Positions 9,213 to 18,230 of a stretch of 64,000 nucleotides of DNA are shown here, piece after piece; positions within the stretch are counted from its first letter, which is position 1, and each line of letters starts with the position of its first letter. The translations under genes were made by a program, and so were the position numbers. This DNA is from Vibrio splendidus 12E03 (lineage in GTDB: Bacteria > Pseudomonadota > Gammaproteobacteria > Enterobacterales > Vibrionaceae). The stretch is taken from the NCBI RefSeq assembly GCF_000272105.2, contig NZ_AJZD02000234.1, positions 17,279-81,278 on the forward strand. The letters are read 5' to 3'. Below the pieces are notes generated by a model. That model was not told the DNA's origin. It did not search any database and saw only the letters and a list, made by a program, of their open reading frames with translations.

Positions 9213-9887
9213 ATGAAGTACGATTGGATATTCTTTGATGCGGATGAAACCTTGTTCCACTTTGATGCTTTTCAAGGAATGAAGCTGATGTTCTCCCGTT
9301 TTGGTGTGGACTTTAGTGAACAGGATTATTCGGTTTACCAAGAGGTGAATTTACCACTTTGGGTAGATTACCAAGATGGGCGTATTACGGCAGCTCAACT
9401 GAAGCACGCGCGTTTTGAAAGCTGGGCAACAAAGCTAGAGACAACAACAGCAGAACTAAACAGTGCATTTTTGACCGCAATGGCAGACATCTGTTCGCTG
9501 CTTCCTGGTGCAAAAGAGTTGATGGAGTCTTTAAAAGGCAAAGTGAACATGGGCATCATCACTAACGGTTTTACAGAGCTGCAGTCAATCCGTTTAGAGC
9601 GCACAGGAATGACGGATTACTTTGATCACGTGATCATTTCTGAAGAGGTTGGGGTAGCGAAACCGGATGCCGAGATTTTTGAATATGCGCATAAGCTGGT
9701 TGGATTGCCATCGAAGCAAAGAATATTGATGGTCGGGGATAACCCACATTCCGATATTCTAGGTGGGTTAGATTTTGGCATTGAAACTTGCTGGTTAAAT
9801 AGCCAAGAAAAGGCAACGCCAGCGGGCATCAATCCTCACTATCAAGTGAAGTCTTTGGCTAACTTGCAAGCTCTGCTGCTGGCTTAG
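9213..9887 (+). CDS. yjjG: Pyrimidine 5'-nucleotidase YjjG (HAD hydrolase)
   Basis: 224 residues, the length of E. coli YjjG. HAD motif I is FFDADETLF with the nucleophilic aspartate, motif II is IITNGF, and motifs III/IV are KPDAEIF and MVGDNPHSDILGG. YjjG dephosphorylates dUMP, dTMP, UMP and non-canonical pyrimidine nucleotides, a house-cleaning role. The gene is followed by a 19-bp tandem repeat array and a terminator, so it is transcribed alone. Confidence 0.92.
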   Translation: MKYDWIFFDADETLFHFDAFQGMKLMFSRFGVDFSEQDYSVYQEVNLPLWVDYQDGRITAAQLKHARFESWATKLETTTAELNSAFLTAMADICSLLPGAKELMESLKGKVNMGIITNGFTELQSIRLERTGMTDYFDHVIISEEVGVAKPDAEIFEYAHKLVGLPSKQRILMVGDNPHSDILGGLDFGIETCWLNSQEKATPAGINPHYQVKSLANLQALLLA

Positions 9888-9932
9888 TTATTAACTGCCT
9901 GCCACTACTGAATACGCATCATAACTGGTTGA

Positions 9933-10046
9933 TTTCGTTAATTGAGCAATGCTTTGTAAATTGATTGGCGTTTCGCTGGTGGATAGATGCTTCGTTAATT
10001 GATTAATGTTTCGTAAATTGATAGATGCTTTGTAAACAAAGTATTG
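9933..10046. repeat. Degenerate 19-bp tandem repeat, six units
   Basis: Six adjacent units of exactly 19 bases (for example TTTCGTAAATTGATAGATG and CTTCGTTAATTGATTAATG), varying around (C/T)TTCGTAAATTGATNNATG. The array lies between the yjjG stop and its terminator and is therefore transcribed as 3' untranslated RNA. Confidence 0.8.
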
Positions 10047-10048
10047 AT

Positions 10049-10083
10049 GGCCGAGTACGAAAATGTACTCGGCCAATTATTTT
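10049..10083 (+). terminator. Terminator of yjjG
   Basis: Perfect ten-base stem GGCCGAGTAC / GTACTCGGCC with a six-base loop, then AATTATTTT. Confidence 0.8.
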
Positions 10084-10133
10084 GAACTTGGTTTAACCAT
10101 AGAGTGACCATCAAAACAGATAAAGGAAAAGGC

Positions 10134-11063
10134 GTGCTGAAATCTCATCGTTATAGCTGCTACGGTATTATCGCCATTTTATTATGGAGCTGTTTGATTG
10201 CTCTGTCTCGTAGTGTCTCAGAACAGCTAGGTCCAATTGGTGGTGCAGCCAGTCTTTATACGGTAAGTGCACTGTTGTTGGTCTGTGTTATGGGTTTACC
10301 AAAGTTGTCACGCTTCTCTAAGTCTTACTTGCTGATTGGCGGCGCCTTGTTCGTTTGTTATGAGATTTTCCTGGCTCTGGCATTGGGAATGGCGAACAGC
10401 CGACATCAAGCCATAGAGATGGCAGTAATCAACTATCTATGGCCGGCACTGACGGTGTTGTTTGCGGTGCTGCTGAGTGACAAAAAGATTAACTGGTTGG
10501 TTTATCCAAGTATCTTTTTGGCATTCTTCGGTGTGGCTTGGAGCATCAGTGGTGATCAAGGTCTATCTGTTGATCAAATTGCTGCCAACATTGCGACTAA
10601 TCCTAAAACTTATTCTATGGCGTTTTTTGGTGCGATTATTTGGGCTGTTTACTGCAACTACACCCAGCGCGTTGCTAAAGGACAGAATGCGATTGTGCTT
10701 TTCTTTATCGCTACGGCGATCACTCTGTGGATTAAATATGCGTTGAGTGATGAAACAGGCATGGTGATGACAACGAGTGCGGCGATTGACTTAGCGTTAG
10801 CTGGCGCTTGTATGGGCGCAGGCTATGCGCTTTGGAACACGGCGATTCTGGGGGGCAATATGGTGTTTCTTGCAACCATGTCTTACTTTACGCCAATCTT
10901 CGCAACCGTACTATCTTCGTTGATTTTAGGCTTGTCGTTGACCATGACATTTTGGCAGGGCGTTTGTATGGTAACCGTTGGTTCACTCGCTTGCTGGTGG
11001 GTAACAAGAGAAAAGCCGACGGTAAAGGCGTCGGCTTCTAAAAAGGTTCAATCTCACTCTTAA
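10134..11063 (+). CDS. yddG: Aromatic amino acid exporter YddG (DMT superfamily)
   Basis: 309 residues from GTG 10134, chosen because AAAGGA sits six bases before it; an upstream GTG at 10104 has no ribosome site. Ten membrane helices in two EamA halves. The stretch ALALGMANSRHQAIEMAVINYLWPALTVLFAVL is the family hallmark. YddG exports phenylalanine, tyrosine, tryptophan and related amino acids across the inner membrane. Monocistronic. Confidence 0.9.
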   Translation: MLKSHRYSCYGIIAILLWSCLIALSRSVSEQLGPIGGAASLYTVSALLLVCVMGLPKLSRFSKSYLLIGGALFVCYEIFLALALGMANSRHQAIEMAVINYLWPALTVLFAVLLSDKKINWLVYPSIFLAFFGVAWSISGDQGLSVDQIAANIATNPKTYSMAFFGAIIWAVYCNYTQRVAKGQNAIVLFFIATAITLWIKYALSDETGMVMTTSAAIDLALAGACMGAGYALWNTAILGGNMVFLATMSYFTPIFATVLSSLILGLSLTMTFWQGVCMVTVGSLACWWVTREKPTVKASASKKVQSHS

Positions 11064-11113
11064 TTTGAGTTTATGTACTCAGGTGAGGTGTGTCCTCGTT
11101 TGCTATGGAAAAC

Positions 11114-12010
11114 TTAACTCGCAACATTGAGATTCAATTGAAGCTCATAAGGCATCTTAGATAGGCGTCGCTTAAGCTGTCGGCGCGTTCGTTCAATATC
11201 ATCGACCGCAATGGCTTGTTGGTCGTTGGTATGAATATCAACGTTAATTCTTAGTTCTGGGCCAACCTTAGTCACACCCATCAGCTCCAAATCTTGATCC
11301 GCTTCTTTGTCTACCGCGACAACGTTCTTATCTACCGCGTCACAAATATCTTTGGTTGCCGACATCATCAGCAGTTCACGCATTGCTTCTCGTAACATGT
11401 CGAATGGCACTTTAATGAAGTAGAAAGACATCAGTAACATCATCATTGGGTCGGCATATACTGCGTATGACGCAAGAGGCGAGAATGTCATTGCCCACGC
11501 TACGACGAAACCAGCCGTTACCGCGACACTCAATAGTGTATCCATCTGCCACTGTTTAGATTCCGCTTGAATCAAACCTGAAGAGATACGTTTGCTCTTG
11601 TTAGCGATGTACCACCAAGCGTAACCACAACCCAATACGTTGAAAATACCAAACAGAGTTGCGATAGAAGCATCGACCTCACGACCACCTGTCATCAAGG
11701 CACCAATCGCAGAGTAAAGTGAATAACCAACCACAAGCAGAATCACAACGGCTTTGATGGCAATCACAATCGGCTCGATGATAGCTCGACCGAACGGGAA
11801 CTCTCTATCTGAAGGGCGGTTAATGTATTTTGAAGCAGCTAGTGACAATAAAGTTAACAGTAAGCTGATAAGAGAATAGACACCGTCAAATACTATGACC
11901 AGAGAGCCAACGAGAAGACCCAACACCAATCCGCCAATTGCGAAGCCTGATGCTAAAAGGGCTGAGAACAATAGTACTCGATTTTCGTTTTGGCTTTTCC
12001 TGTCACACAT
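11114..12010 (-). CDS. Cation diffusion facilitator family transporter
   Basis: 298 residues: six membrane segments, then a C-terminal cytosolic domain (PELRINVDIHTNDQQAIAVDD) as in FieF/ZitB. The usual tetrahedral metal site is altered. Helix 2 reads FDGVYS, with one aspartate where FieF has DxxxD. Helix 5 reads QWQMD, with glutamine where FieF has the histidine of HxxxD. The protein is clearly a CDF member, but the metal specificity is not the standard Zn/Fe site and should not be transferred by name. Confidence 0.85.
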   Translation of the reverse strand: MCDRKSQNENRVLLFSALLASGFAIGGLVLGLLVGSLVIVFDGVYSLISLLLTLLSLAASKYINRPSDREFPFGRAIIEPIVIAIKAVVILLVVGYSLYSAIGALMTGGREVDASIATLFGIFNVLGCGYAWWYIANKSKRISSGLIQAESKQWQMDTLLSVAVTAGFVVAWAMTFSPLASYAVYADPMMMLLMSFYFIKVPFDMLREAMRELLMMSATKDICDAVDKNVVAVDKEADQDLELMGVTKVGPELRINVDIHTNDQQAIAVDDIERTRRQLKRRLSKMPYELQLNLNVAS

Positions 12011-12321
12011 AATATTTTCCAGATGTTTTTGATAACTTCATTGTTCTAATATTGAGCTAACTTTACAAACTTTATCTGATGACGTTTATATGTCCTATTT
12101 AAGCAAAATGTATAAACACTTTAAATTCAATGGCTTAGGTTGAATTTAAGGTGTCAATAAAGTTGACGTTGAGTGTTTTTTGGGATGTTATGCAACTGAA
12201 ATAGGATCGTTTATGATTAATAAAACACATTAGTCGCTAAGGTTTTATTGGTCTTCTAGATTGAACTGCGACTGCGACTGCGACTGCGACTGCGACTGCG
12301 ATGGACAAGGAGTGAATCAAT
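12011..12321. other. Gap between CDF gene and 116-aa gene
   Basis: About 310 bases of AT-rich sequence holding the divergent promoters of the two flanking genes and, at its right end, the ACTGCG hexamer array. No ORF of note. Confidence 0.6.
12265..12301. repeat. ACTGCG hexamer repeat, six perfect copies
   Basis: Six uninterrupted ACTGCG units ending 20 bases before the ATG at 12322, directly before its AAGGAG ribosome site, so in the leader or promoter of that gene. Confidence 0.95.
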
Positions 12322-12672
12322 ATGAAGTTTGACGATATCAGTGATAACGATTTGTGGGCGATTGCTAACCCGATCATGGATAATCTGATGGATGGTTCAA
12401 CCAAGGTTGATCATGAGCAGCACTGTCGAGACTTTACTCAAAGAATGAAAGACATTGTTACGCCGGAATATTTAGAAAAGGTGTGCCACCATTATCAGCA
12501 CAGTAATGGCTTTTTTGCTGAGCGTGAGCCTGTGGCGCTATTTAGACGTTCAGACTCCATCGCTTTTGTGTGGAAACAAGCTTACACCATTGCCAAAGGT
12601 GAGTTTGTCGCTGAAATGGTATTGGTTGAAGAAGACGGACGCTACTTAGTGGATCACGTGATGGTTTTTTAG
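12322..12672 (+). CDS. Hypothetical protein (116 aa)
   Basis: AAGGAG nine bases upstream supports the start. Soluble, no signal peptide or membrane segment. The alternating alpha/beta pattern and the ending EMVLVEEDGRYLVDHVMVF resemble small NTF2/SnoaL-like folds, but I do not recognise a specific family, so this is only a shape impression. The perfect ACTGCG array immediately upstream is the notable feature. Confidence 0.7.
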   Translation: MKFDDISDNDLWAIANPIMDNLMDGSTKVDHEQHCRDFTQRMKDIVTPEYLEKVCHHYQHSNGFFAEREPVALFRRSDSIAFVWKQAYTIAKGEFVAEMVLVEEDGRYLVDHVMVF

Positions 12673-12729
12673 GAGCAGTGCTGTTTGTGATTTTGCCCTT
12701 TGCTATAGACGATAAGCTATAAGCGCGAG

Positions 12730-13608
12730 CTAGAAATCAAACAAGTAGTCACTAAGCTGGTCGGCTAACCAATTCATTCCCGGGTGCTCCGCCATGCCAG
12801 CTGCGGTAAACATACAGTAGTCTTCTTGAGTCAGGCCGTAGGTGTGTTTGATCACCGCTAATTCTTGTTCACGTAGCAAGTGACGAATCAGTGGCTCTGG
12901 CATTACGCCCCACGCCTCTTCACGTAAAATCGTATCCAACATAAAGTCAAAGCTAGAGAAACCAATGTAGCGACGCGAAAAGGGCTCAAGCTCTGGATTA
13001 TCCTTTTCATTAAGATAAACCATGGTCGCTTGCATCGAATTTCTCAGTACCTCATCAGACACTCGTCGCATCGCACTCAAATCATGGCCTTTCTTACATA
13101 CAGACATCATTCGAATCTTACCAAGCGGGTTGTAGATAATTCTTGGGTCATCGACACGTTCGTAATCGACGCCAAATGCGAAGTCGACTTGCTGAGTTTC
13201 AACTAGGTTTGCTAAATCACCGCTCGACGCGAGAACGAAGTTGAATGAGGTAGAAGGGTACTTGTTATTTAAGGCATGAGATAAGTCCTGCCACATTTCA
13301 TCGGGTAGGGAATCATCTCGCGCTATCCAAATCTCTGCGTTAAATTCGCCTGAAACATGCAAGCAGGTCTGTTTAATACGCGCTGCTGTCACCAACAAGC
13401 CTTCGCAATCTTTGTAAATCGCTTTACCCGCTTCAGAAAGTTCAACGTGGTTTCCGCTGCGTACGAACAGCTCGACATCTAACTCTTTTTCCAAGGCTTT
13501 AATCGACATGCTGAGTTTGGTTCGGTTGCATTCTAGCTGGCGTGCAGCTTCAGACACTGATCCTAAATCAGCAACGGAACAAAAGGCTTGGACTTGAGAA
13601 AGGTTCAT
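12730..13608 (-). CDS. LysR-family transcriptional regulator
   Basis: 292 residues. The N-terminal winged helix (MNLSQVQAFCSVADLGSVSEAARQLECNRTKLSMSIKALEKEL) is followed by a periplasmic-binding-protein-like effector domain. It diverges from the methyltransferase gene with about 160 bases between, the usual arrangement in which a LysR protein controls its neighbour. The effector is unknown. Confidence 0.9.
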   Translation of the reverse strand: MNLSQVQAFCSVADLGSVSEAARQLECNRTKLSMSIKALEKELDVELFVRSGNHVELSEAGKAIYKDCEGLLVTAARIKQTCLHVSGEFNAEIWIARDDSLPDEMWQDLSHALNNKYPSTSFNFVLASSGDLANLVETQQVDFAFGVDYERVDDPRIIYNPLGKIRMMSVCKKGHDLSAMRRVSDEVLRNSMQATMVYLNEKDNPELEPFSRRYIGFSSFDFMLDTILREEAWGVMPEPLIRHLLREQELAVIKHTYGLTQEDYCMFTAAGMAEHPGMNWLADQLSDYLFDF

Positions 13609-13770
13609 TTCATTTCCATATTAAGCGGGGGGCTGGTGCATATTATCTGAATATTGTGCTGACTATCTTAGAAATAGTCCATCTTTGCATGATAACTCTA
13701 TGACGAATTGACTAATTTGGTTTACTCTGGGGGGGTTCCGAACCTACAAGAAGTAAAGATGGAGGCCATG

Positions 13771-14370
13771 ATGGCGAAACAATGGGACGAGTACGCCGTT
13801 GATTGGGATAAAGATCCCGCGACCGCAGTATTCGCACAGTCCGTATTTGACCAGTTAACACAGCTCGTTGACTTAAACGGAACCCGTGTCCTTGATTTTG
13901 GTTGTGGTACAGGACTACTCAGCCAGAAAATATCTCCTTTAGCAAAAGAGATCATCGCACTCGACATCTCCGAAGGGATGATTGAAGAGTTAGATAAGAA
14001 AGAGCTACCTAACGTTGAACCGGTTGTTGATATTTTATCGCGCGGACTAGCAGCGCAGCATCCAGCATTCAGAAATCAGTTTGACCTAGTGGTCGCTTCT
14101 TCGGTGTGTGGTTTTATCCCGAACCTACAAGACACAGTCAGTCTGATTTATACGTTGCTTGAAAATGATGGCACGTTTGTCCACTGGGATTGGTACCTAG
14201 AAAACGGCAGTGAAGATTATGGCGTAAGCCAGCAGCGCTCGGAGAATGTACTGAGTGCGGCAGGTTTCTCTGTTGTTGAAGTGTCGACACCGTTCTCTGT
14301 TGATACACCACAAGGTGAGTTAAAGGTATTAATGGGTGTTGGACGTAAACAAGCGCTTCCTGATCTGTAA
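13771..14370 (+). CDS. Class I SAM-dependent methyltransferase
   Basis: 199 residues from the ATG at 13771, five bases after GGAGG; in-frame ATGs at 13708, 13759 and 13768 are less well placed. The SAM-binding motif VLDFGCGTGLLSQ is followed by the acidic ribose-contact ALDIS. It resembles UbiE/Methyltransf_11 small-molecule methylases. The substrate is unknown. Probable target of the divergent LysR regulator. Confidence 0.85.
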   Translation: MAKQWDEYAVDWDKDPATAVFAQSVFDQLTQLVDLNGTRVLDFGCGTGLLSQKISPLAKEIIALDISEGMIEELDKKELPNVEPVVDILSRGLAAQHPAFRNQFDLVVASSVCGFIPNLQDTVSLIYTLLENDGTFVHWDWYLENGSEDYGVSQQRSENVLSAAGFSVVEVSTPFSVDTPQGELKVLMGVGRKQALPDL

Positions 14371-14418
14371 TCGTGTGTATGCCTTGAGCTAGCATTCAGA
14401 ATGCTCATTTAAACTACG

Positions 14419-14466
14419 AAACCCACATCAACGGCCTTAAAGCCAGTTATGTGGGTTTTTCTATTT
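14419..14466 (+). terminator. Terminator of the methyltransferase gene
   Basis: Outer stem AACCCACAT / ATGTGGGTT with an inner GGC / GCC pair, then TTTTTCTATTTTT. Confidence 0.75.
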
Positions 14467-14628
14467 TTACGGCTTCGTGTTTTAAACGGACTATACCTAA
14501 TGTCTTCATGACGGCTAATTTCAATTATCCAATTTCCATTTTGGAAAAACAGCATTGCATACATTTCATTAGTGGAAATATGATGGTGAGATATAAAATA
14601 AGCCCATAACAATTTTAAGGGTTTAATA

Positions 14629-16194
14629 ATGAGCCACCAATCTGCGTCATCTACTTCTTCACCACTTTCAGAGCAACAACAACGCTTTAGCAATATCATT
14701 TCAGATGCCCACCTGTCTCCAAAGCAGAAGTCGAGCTATCTTGCCTTAGAAGCTGAAGCAAGCTTGCCGTATATGGCGGTAAGCAACGAAGTAGTGCAAG
14801 CCCTACAACAAGGTGTGCTATGTGACATGTTTGAAGGGCATGCACCATTTAAGCCGCGCTATGTACTTCCAGACTATTCTAAATACTTACATCAAGGCTC
14901 AAAGTATTTAGAGCTTAGCGCGGCAACTAATTTCGATGAAGCATTGAACATGCTTACCATCCTTTACCACCATGTTCCGTCTGTGACATCAATCCCGGTA
15001 TACCTAGGTCAGTTGGATGATGTACTGATGCCATTTGTTGGCGGCTTGACGGATGAGCAGGTATATCAAAAGCTTAAGCTGTTCTGGATTATGCTGGACC
15101 GCACATTGCCAGATGCCTTTATGCATGTGAATATCGGCCCGACCGATAACATTGTGTGTCGTACGATTTTGCGCGTAGATGCTGAACTGAAGCAGATCGC
15201 ACCAAACCTAACCTTTATGTATGACCCTGCTGTGACACCTGATGATCTACTTCGTCATGCGGCAAGCAATATCTGCGAGTGCAGTAAACCACATATCGCA
15301 AACTATCCAGCGCATGCCGAGGCTTACGGCGACAAGCGTTTTGGTATTGTGAGCTGCTATAACTCTTTGCCTTTAGCGGGTGGTTCAAACACGCTAGTAC
15401 GTATGAACCTGAAGCAAGTGGCGTTGAAGTCTGAGGACAGTGCTGATTTCTTACAACAAGTATTGCCGAACTACAGTGGCATCATGGTTGAATTGATGAA
15501 CGCTCGTAGCCGCTTCTTGCATGAAGAGTCTAACTTTTTTGACGGCTTCCTGACCAAAGAAGGCCTTATCGAAGAAGACCGCTTTGCGCCAATGTTTGGT
15601 ATTTATGGCATGGCGGAAGCCGTCAACATCTTGATGGAAAAAGAAGATAAATCAGGGCGCTATGGTCACGATGAACAAGCTAATCAACTCGGTCACCGTA
15701 TCTCTGAAAAGCTGGCTGAGATCGTCGAAAGCTCTGAAGTGAAATATGGGCTGGAAGGTAAGGCTCTGCTGCATGCTCAAGGCGGTATTAGCCTAGATGA
15801 AGATGTGACTCCGGGTGTCCGTATTCCTTATGGCACCGAACCAGATCCAGTCTCTTACGTTCGTGCTACCGCGGGTCACCATAAGTTCTACATGTCGGGC
15901 ATCAGTGACATTCTGACCATCGACGAAACAGTGAAATCTAACCCTGAAGCGATGTTCAATTTGTGTAAAGGTGCGATTCAAGCGGGTTACCGTGAGTTTA
16001 CGGCTAACGTGGCATCAAACGATTTGGTTCGCGTGACGGGTTACATGATTAAGCTGTCTGACATTGCCAAATATGACGAGCAAGGCTCACGCACCAATAC
16101 CACCTTCTTAGGTGCTGAAGCTGCGAAGAACACGGGCATATTAGAGCGTAAACCACGCGTGGCGAGCTTAGAGATGTCGCCGACATACGAATAG
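14629..16194 (+). CDS. yjjI: YjjI family glycyl radical enzyme
   Basis: 521 residues, matching the E. coli YjjI family in length and sequence (for example DAFMHVNIGPTDNIVCRTILRVDAELKQIAPNL). The glycyl-radical loop is DLVRVTGYM with the radical glycine at residue 471. C243 in GIVSCYNSLP is a candidate thiyl residue, not proven. AAGGG precedes the start. Its activase YjjW follows 56 bases downstream. The enzyme is oxygen-sensitive by nature and should act anaerobically. The reaction catalysed by YjjI is not established; it is shorter than pyruvate formate-lyase and lacks a formate-lyase label. Confidence 0.92.
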   Translation: MSHQSASSTSSPLSEQQQRFSNIISDAHLSPKQKSSYLALEAEASLPYMAVSNEVVQALQQGVLCDMFEGHAPFKPRYVLPDYSKYLHQGSKYLELSAATNFDEALNMLTILYHHVPSVTSIPVYLGQLDDVLMPFVGGLTDEQVYQKLKLFWIMLDRTLPDAFMHVNIGPTDNIVCRTILRVDAELKQIAPNLTFMYDPAVTPDDLLRHAASNICECSKPHIANYPAHAEAYGDKRFGIVSCYNSLPLAGGSNTLVRMNLKQVALKSEDSADFLQQVLPNYSGIMVELMNARSRFLHEESNFFDGFLTKEGLIEEDRFAPMFGIYGMAEAVNILMEKEDKSGRYGHDEQANQLGHRISEKLAEIVESSEVKYGLEGKALLHAQGGISLDEDVTPGVRIPYGTEPDPVSYVRATAGHHKFYMSGISDILTIDETVKSNPEAMFNLCKGAIQAGYREFTANVASNDLVRVTGYMIKLSDIAKYDEQGSRTNTTFLGAEAAKNTGILERKPRVASLEMSPTYE

Positions 16195-16250
16195 CTTTAA
16201 CGTGCGTGTGTTATGTGTGTGTTGCGTTTCGACTACGAACAATGTGAATT

Positions 16251-17165
16251 ATGAAAATTTCTGATCTAACAACTCAAATGGCTAGGGTTAAAAATAATAA
16301 GACAGAAAAACAAGCGAAGGTCAGCCGTGTGCTGACCTTTTCTTGTGTTGATGGACCGGGGAATCGGCTTGTGCTGTTTCTACAGGGGTGCAATTTCGAC
16401 TGTATAACCTGTCATAACCCTCATACCATCAATCACTGTAACCATTGTGGAGATTGTGTGAGTGGCTGTCCAAGCCGTGCTTTAAGCATGGTTGATGGCA
16501 AAGTGAAGTGGGACCCAGCAGCTTGCACCAACTGCGATAAGTGTATTGATGTCTGCGACCATAAGTCGAGCCCGAAAATTACCACAATGACGGTCTCAGA
16601 GGTTCTGGAGCTTGTCAGGCATAATCAGTTTTTCTTGAGTGGCATTACCGTTTCTGGCGGTGAAGCGACCATGCAGTTGCCGTTTATCATAGAGCTATTT
16701 CAAGCGATTAAAAGTGATCCTCAGCTAGCGCACCTTACGTGTTTTATTGATAGTAATGGTTCGCTGTCACTTCAAGGGTGGGACAAGGTGTTGCCTTATC
16801 TTGATGGCGCGATGATTGACCTAAAATCATGGCAATCGGAAACACATCAATGGTTAGTGGGCAGAGGCAACCATAGGGTGTTTGAAACCATTAACTACTT
16901 AGCAGATAAAGGAAAACTGCACGAAGCTAGGTTGCTGCATATTCCAAATAGAAGCGACCTTGAGGACGAAATTGAACAGGTGGGGCGTTACTTGAAGACT
17001 CTACCAAGTGATGTTCGAATTCGACTGAATGCGTTTCAACATCATGGTGTCATTGGCGAAGCGTTAGATTGGCCGAAATGCAACGAACAACAGATGCAGA
17101 GCTTTCACGATAAGCTATACACCATAGTTCAAAGACCGATGCAAACCCCTGAGGTTTATACCTAG
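16251..17165 (+). CDS. yjjW: YjjW family glycyl-radical enzyme activase
   Basis: 304 residues. The radical-SAM cluster motif is CNFDCITC (CxxxCxxC). It is followed by an inserted ferredoxin-like domain with CNHCGDCVSGCP and CTNCDKCIDVCDH for two extra [4Fe-4S] clusters, then the SAM-binding SGGEATMQ. Activases of this class install the glycyl radical on their partner, here YjjI directly upstream. Confidence 0.92.
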   Translation: MKISDLTTQMARVKNNKTEKQAKVSRVLTFSCVDGPGNRLVLFLQGCNFDCITCHNPHTINHCNHCGDCVSGCPSRALSMVDGKVKWDPAACTNCDKCIDVCDHKSSPKITTMTVSEVLELVRHNQFFLSGITVSGGEATMQLPFIIELFQAIKSDPQLAHLTCFIDSNGSLSLQGWDKVLPYLDGAMIDLKSWQSETHQWLVGRGNHRVFETINYLADKGKLHEARLLHIPNRSDLEDEIEQVGRYLKTLPSDVRIRLNAFQHHGVIGEALDWPKCNEQQMQSFHDKLYTIVQRPMQTPEVYT

Positions 17166-17193
17166 TCTTTAGATTTCTTAGGCGGTCAATCAG

Positions 17194-17261
17194 GCTTCTA
17201 AGAACGTTAACTTTCTAAAGATATTAAGTCTCTAAAAATATTAAGCTTCTAAAAACAGGTC
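17194..17261. repeat. Degenerate 17-bp tandem repeat, four units
   Basis: Four adjacent 17-base units (GCTTCTAAGAACGTTAA, CTTTCTAAAGATATTAA, GTCTCTAAAAATATTAA, GCTTCTAAAAACAGGTC) between the convergent yjjW and LysR genes. The last unit and part of the third run into the final codons of the LysR gene. Confidence 0.75.
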
Positions 17262-18152
17262 ACACAACCATTTGATCGCTTGATCATTCATGTTGGGTTT
17301 ATTCCACACCAAGCTATACGCCACCTTACCGTAATCAAAAGGCAAGGGCTTGCTCACTAAGCCCTGAGCTTGTTTAGCATGCTCAGCCCACTGTTTAGAG
17401 CAAGTGAACAGGAAAGGTGTGTGGTGACACAACACAGCCGCAGCGCCGAAGTCCGCGACCGATATTGCCATCTCTCTTGGCTGGTGGCATTGAACCAAGT
17501 TTTGTTCAAAGTAGGGCTGAGACAGTTCGTTATCTAAAATCCCAATGTGCTTGTAATCTAAGTAGCCTTCCACCGTCAGTTCTTGCTGAGCAAGAGGGTG
17601 ATGTGCGCCCATCAAACAAACCATCTCGTCAGGAAGAATTGTTTCCCAAACCAGCTCTTTGTTATCGGTCGGCGGCTGAGATATATCATGGGGCAACAAG
17701 ATCAAATTGACCTTGCCACTGAGCAAAGCATCGAAGCCGAGCTGTTGTTTCGAATAGATGTTGAGCTTCGCGTTTGGTGCGAGTTCAGTGGTAATTTTGC
17801 TGAGCTTTGACGCGAATACTTCAAAGGTACTTTCGCGCATCGAAAGTGAAAAGCTGCCTTGGTATTCTTGAGGGGTAAAACTCTTCTGATGAAGCAGTCC
17901 GTTCATGCTTGAAAGAATCGCGTGAACAGTAGGAGCTACCTGCAAGGCAAATGGCGTCGGGATCAGCTTGGTGCCGTCCCGATAGAAAAGCTCGTCGTTA
18001 AGTATGTCACGCAGCTGAGATAATGTCTTACTCACACTCGAAGGGCTGACAAAGAGTTGCTCTGAGGTTTGAGTAACGCTGTGGGTGTTCAGCATAATAT
18101 GAAGCGCAGTGAGGTGCTTAAGGCTCACTCTAGATAAGTGTAAGTAATCCAT
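17241..18152 (-). CDS. LysR-family transcriptional regulator
   Basis: 303 residues. Winged-helix N-terminus (LKHLTALHIMLNTHSVTQTSEQLFVSPSSVSKTLSQLRDIL) typical of the LeuO/NodD-like branch, then an effector-binding domain. It converges on yjjW; its stop lies inside a 17-bp repeat array. Target genes unknown. The opposite neighbour mvaA ends 78 bases upstream of its start and runs the same way, so readthrough from mvaA is possible. Confidence 0.88.
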   Translation of the reverse strand: MDYLHLSRVSLKHLTALHIMLNTHSVTQTSEQLFVSPSSVSKTLSQLRDILNDELFYRDGTKLIPTPFALQVAPTVHAILSSMNGLLHQKSFTPQEYQGSFSLSMRESTFEVFASKLSKITTELAPNAKLNIYSKQQLGFDALLSGKVNLILLPHDISQPPTDNKELVWETILPDEMVCLMGAHHPLAQQELTVEGYLDYKHIGILDNELSQPYFEQNLVQCHQPREMAISVADFGAAAVLCHHTPFLFTCSKQWAEHAKQAQGLVSKPLPFDYGKVAYSLVWNKPNMNDQAIKWLCDLFLEA

Positions 18153-18230
18153 TTATGACTCACGCATTCAGAGTGGCTTGTGCTCTTGTGCAATCCACAA
18201 AATCTCACAAGCCAAATTGGATAAAGGTTA

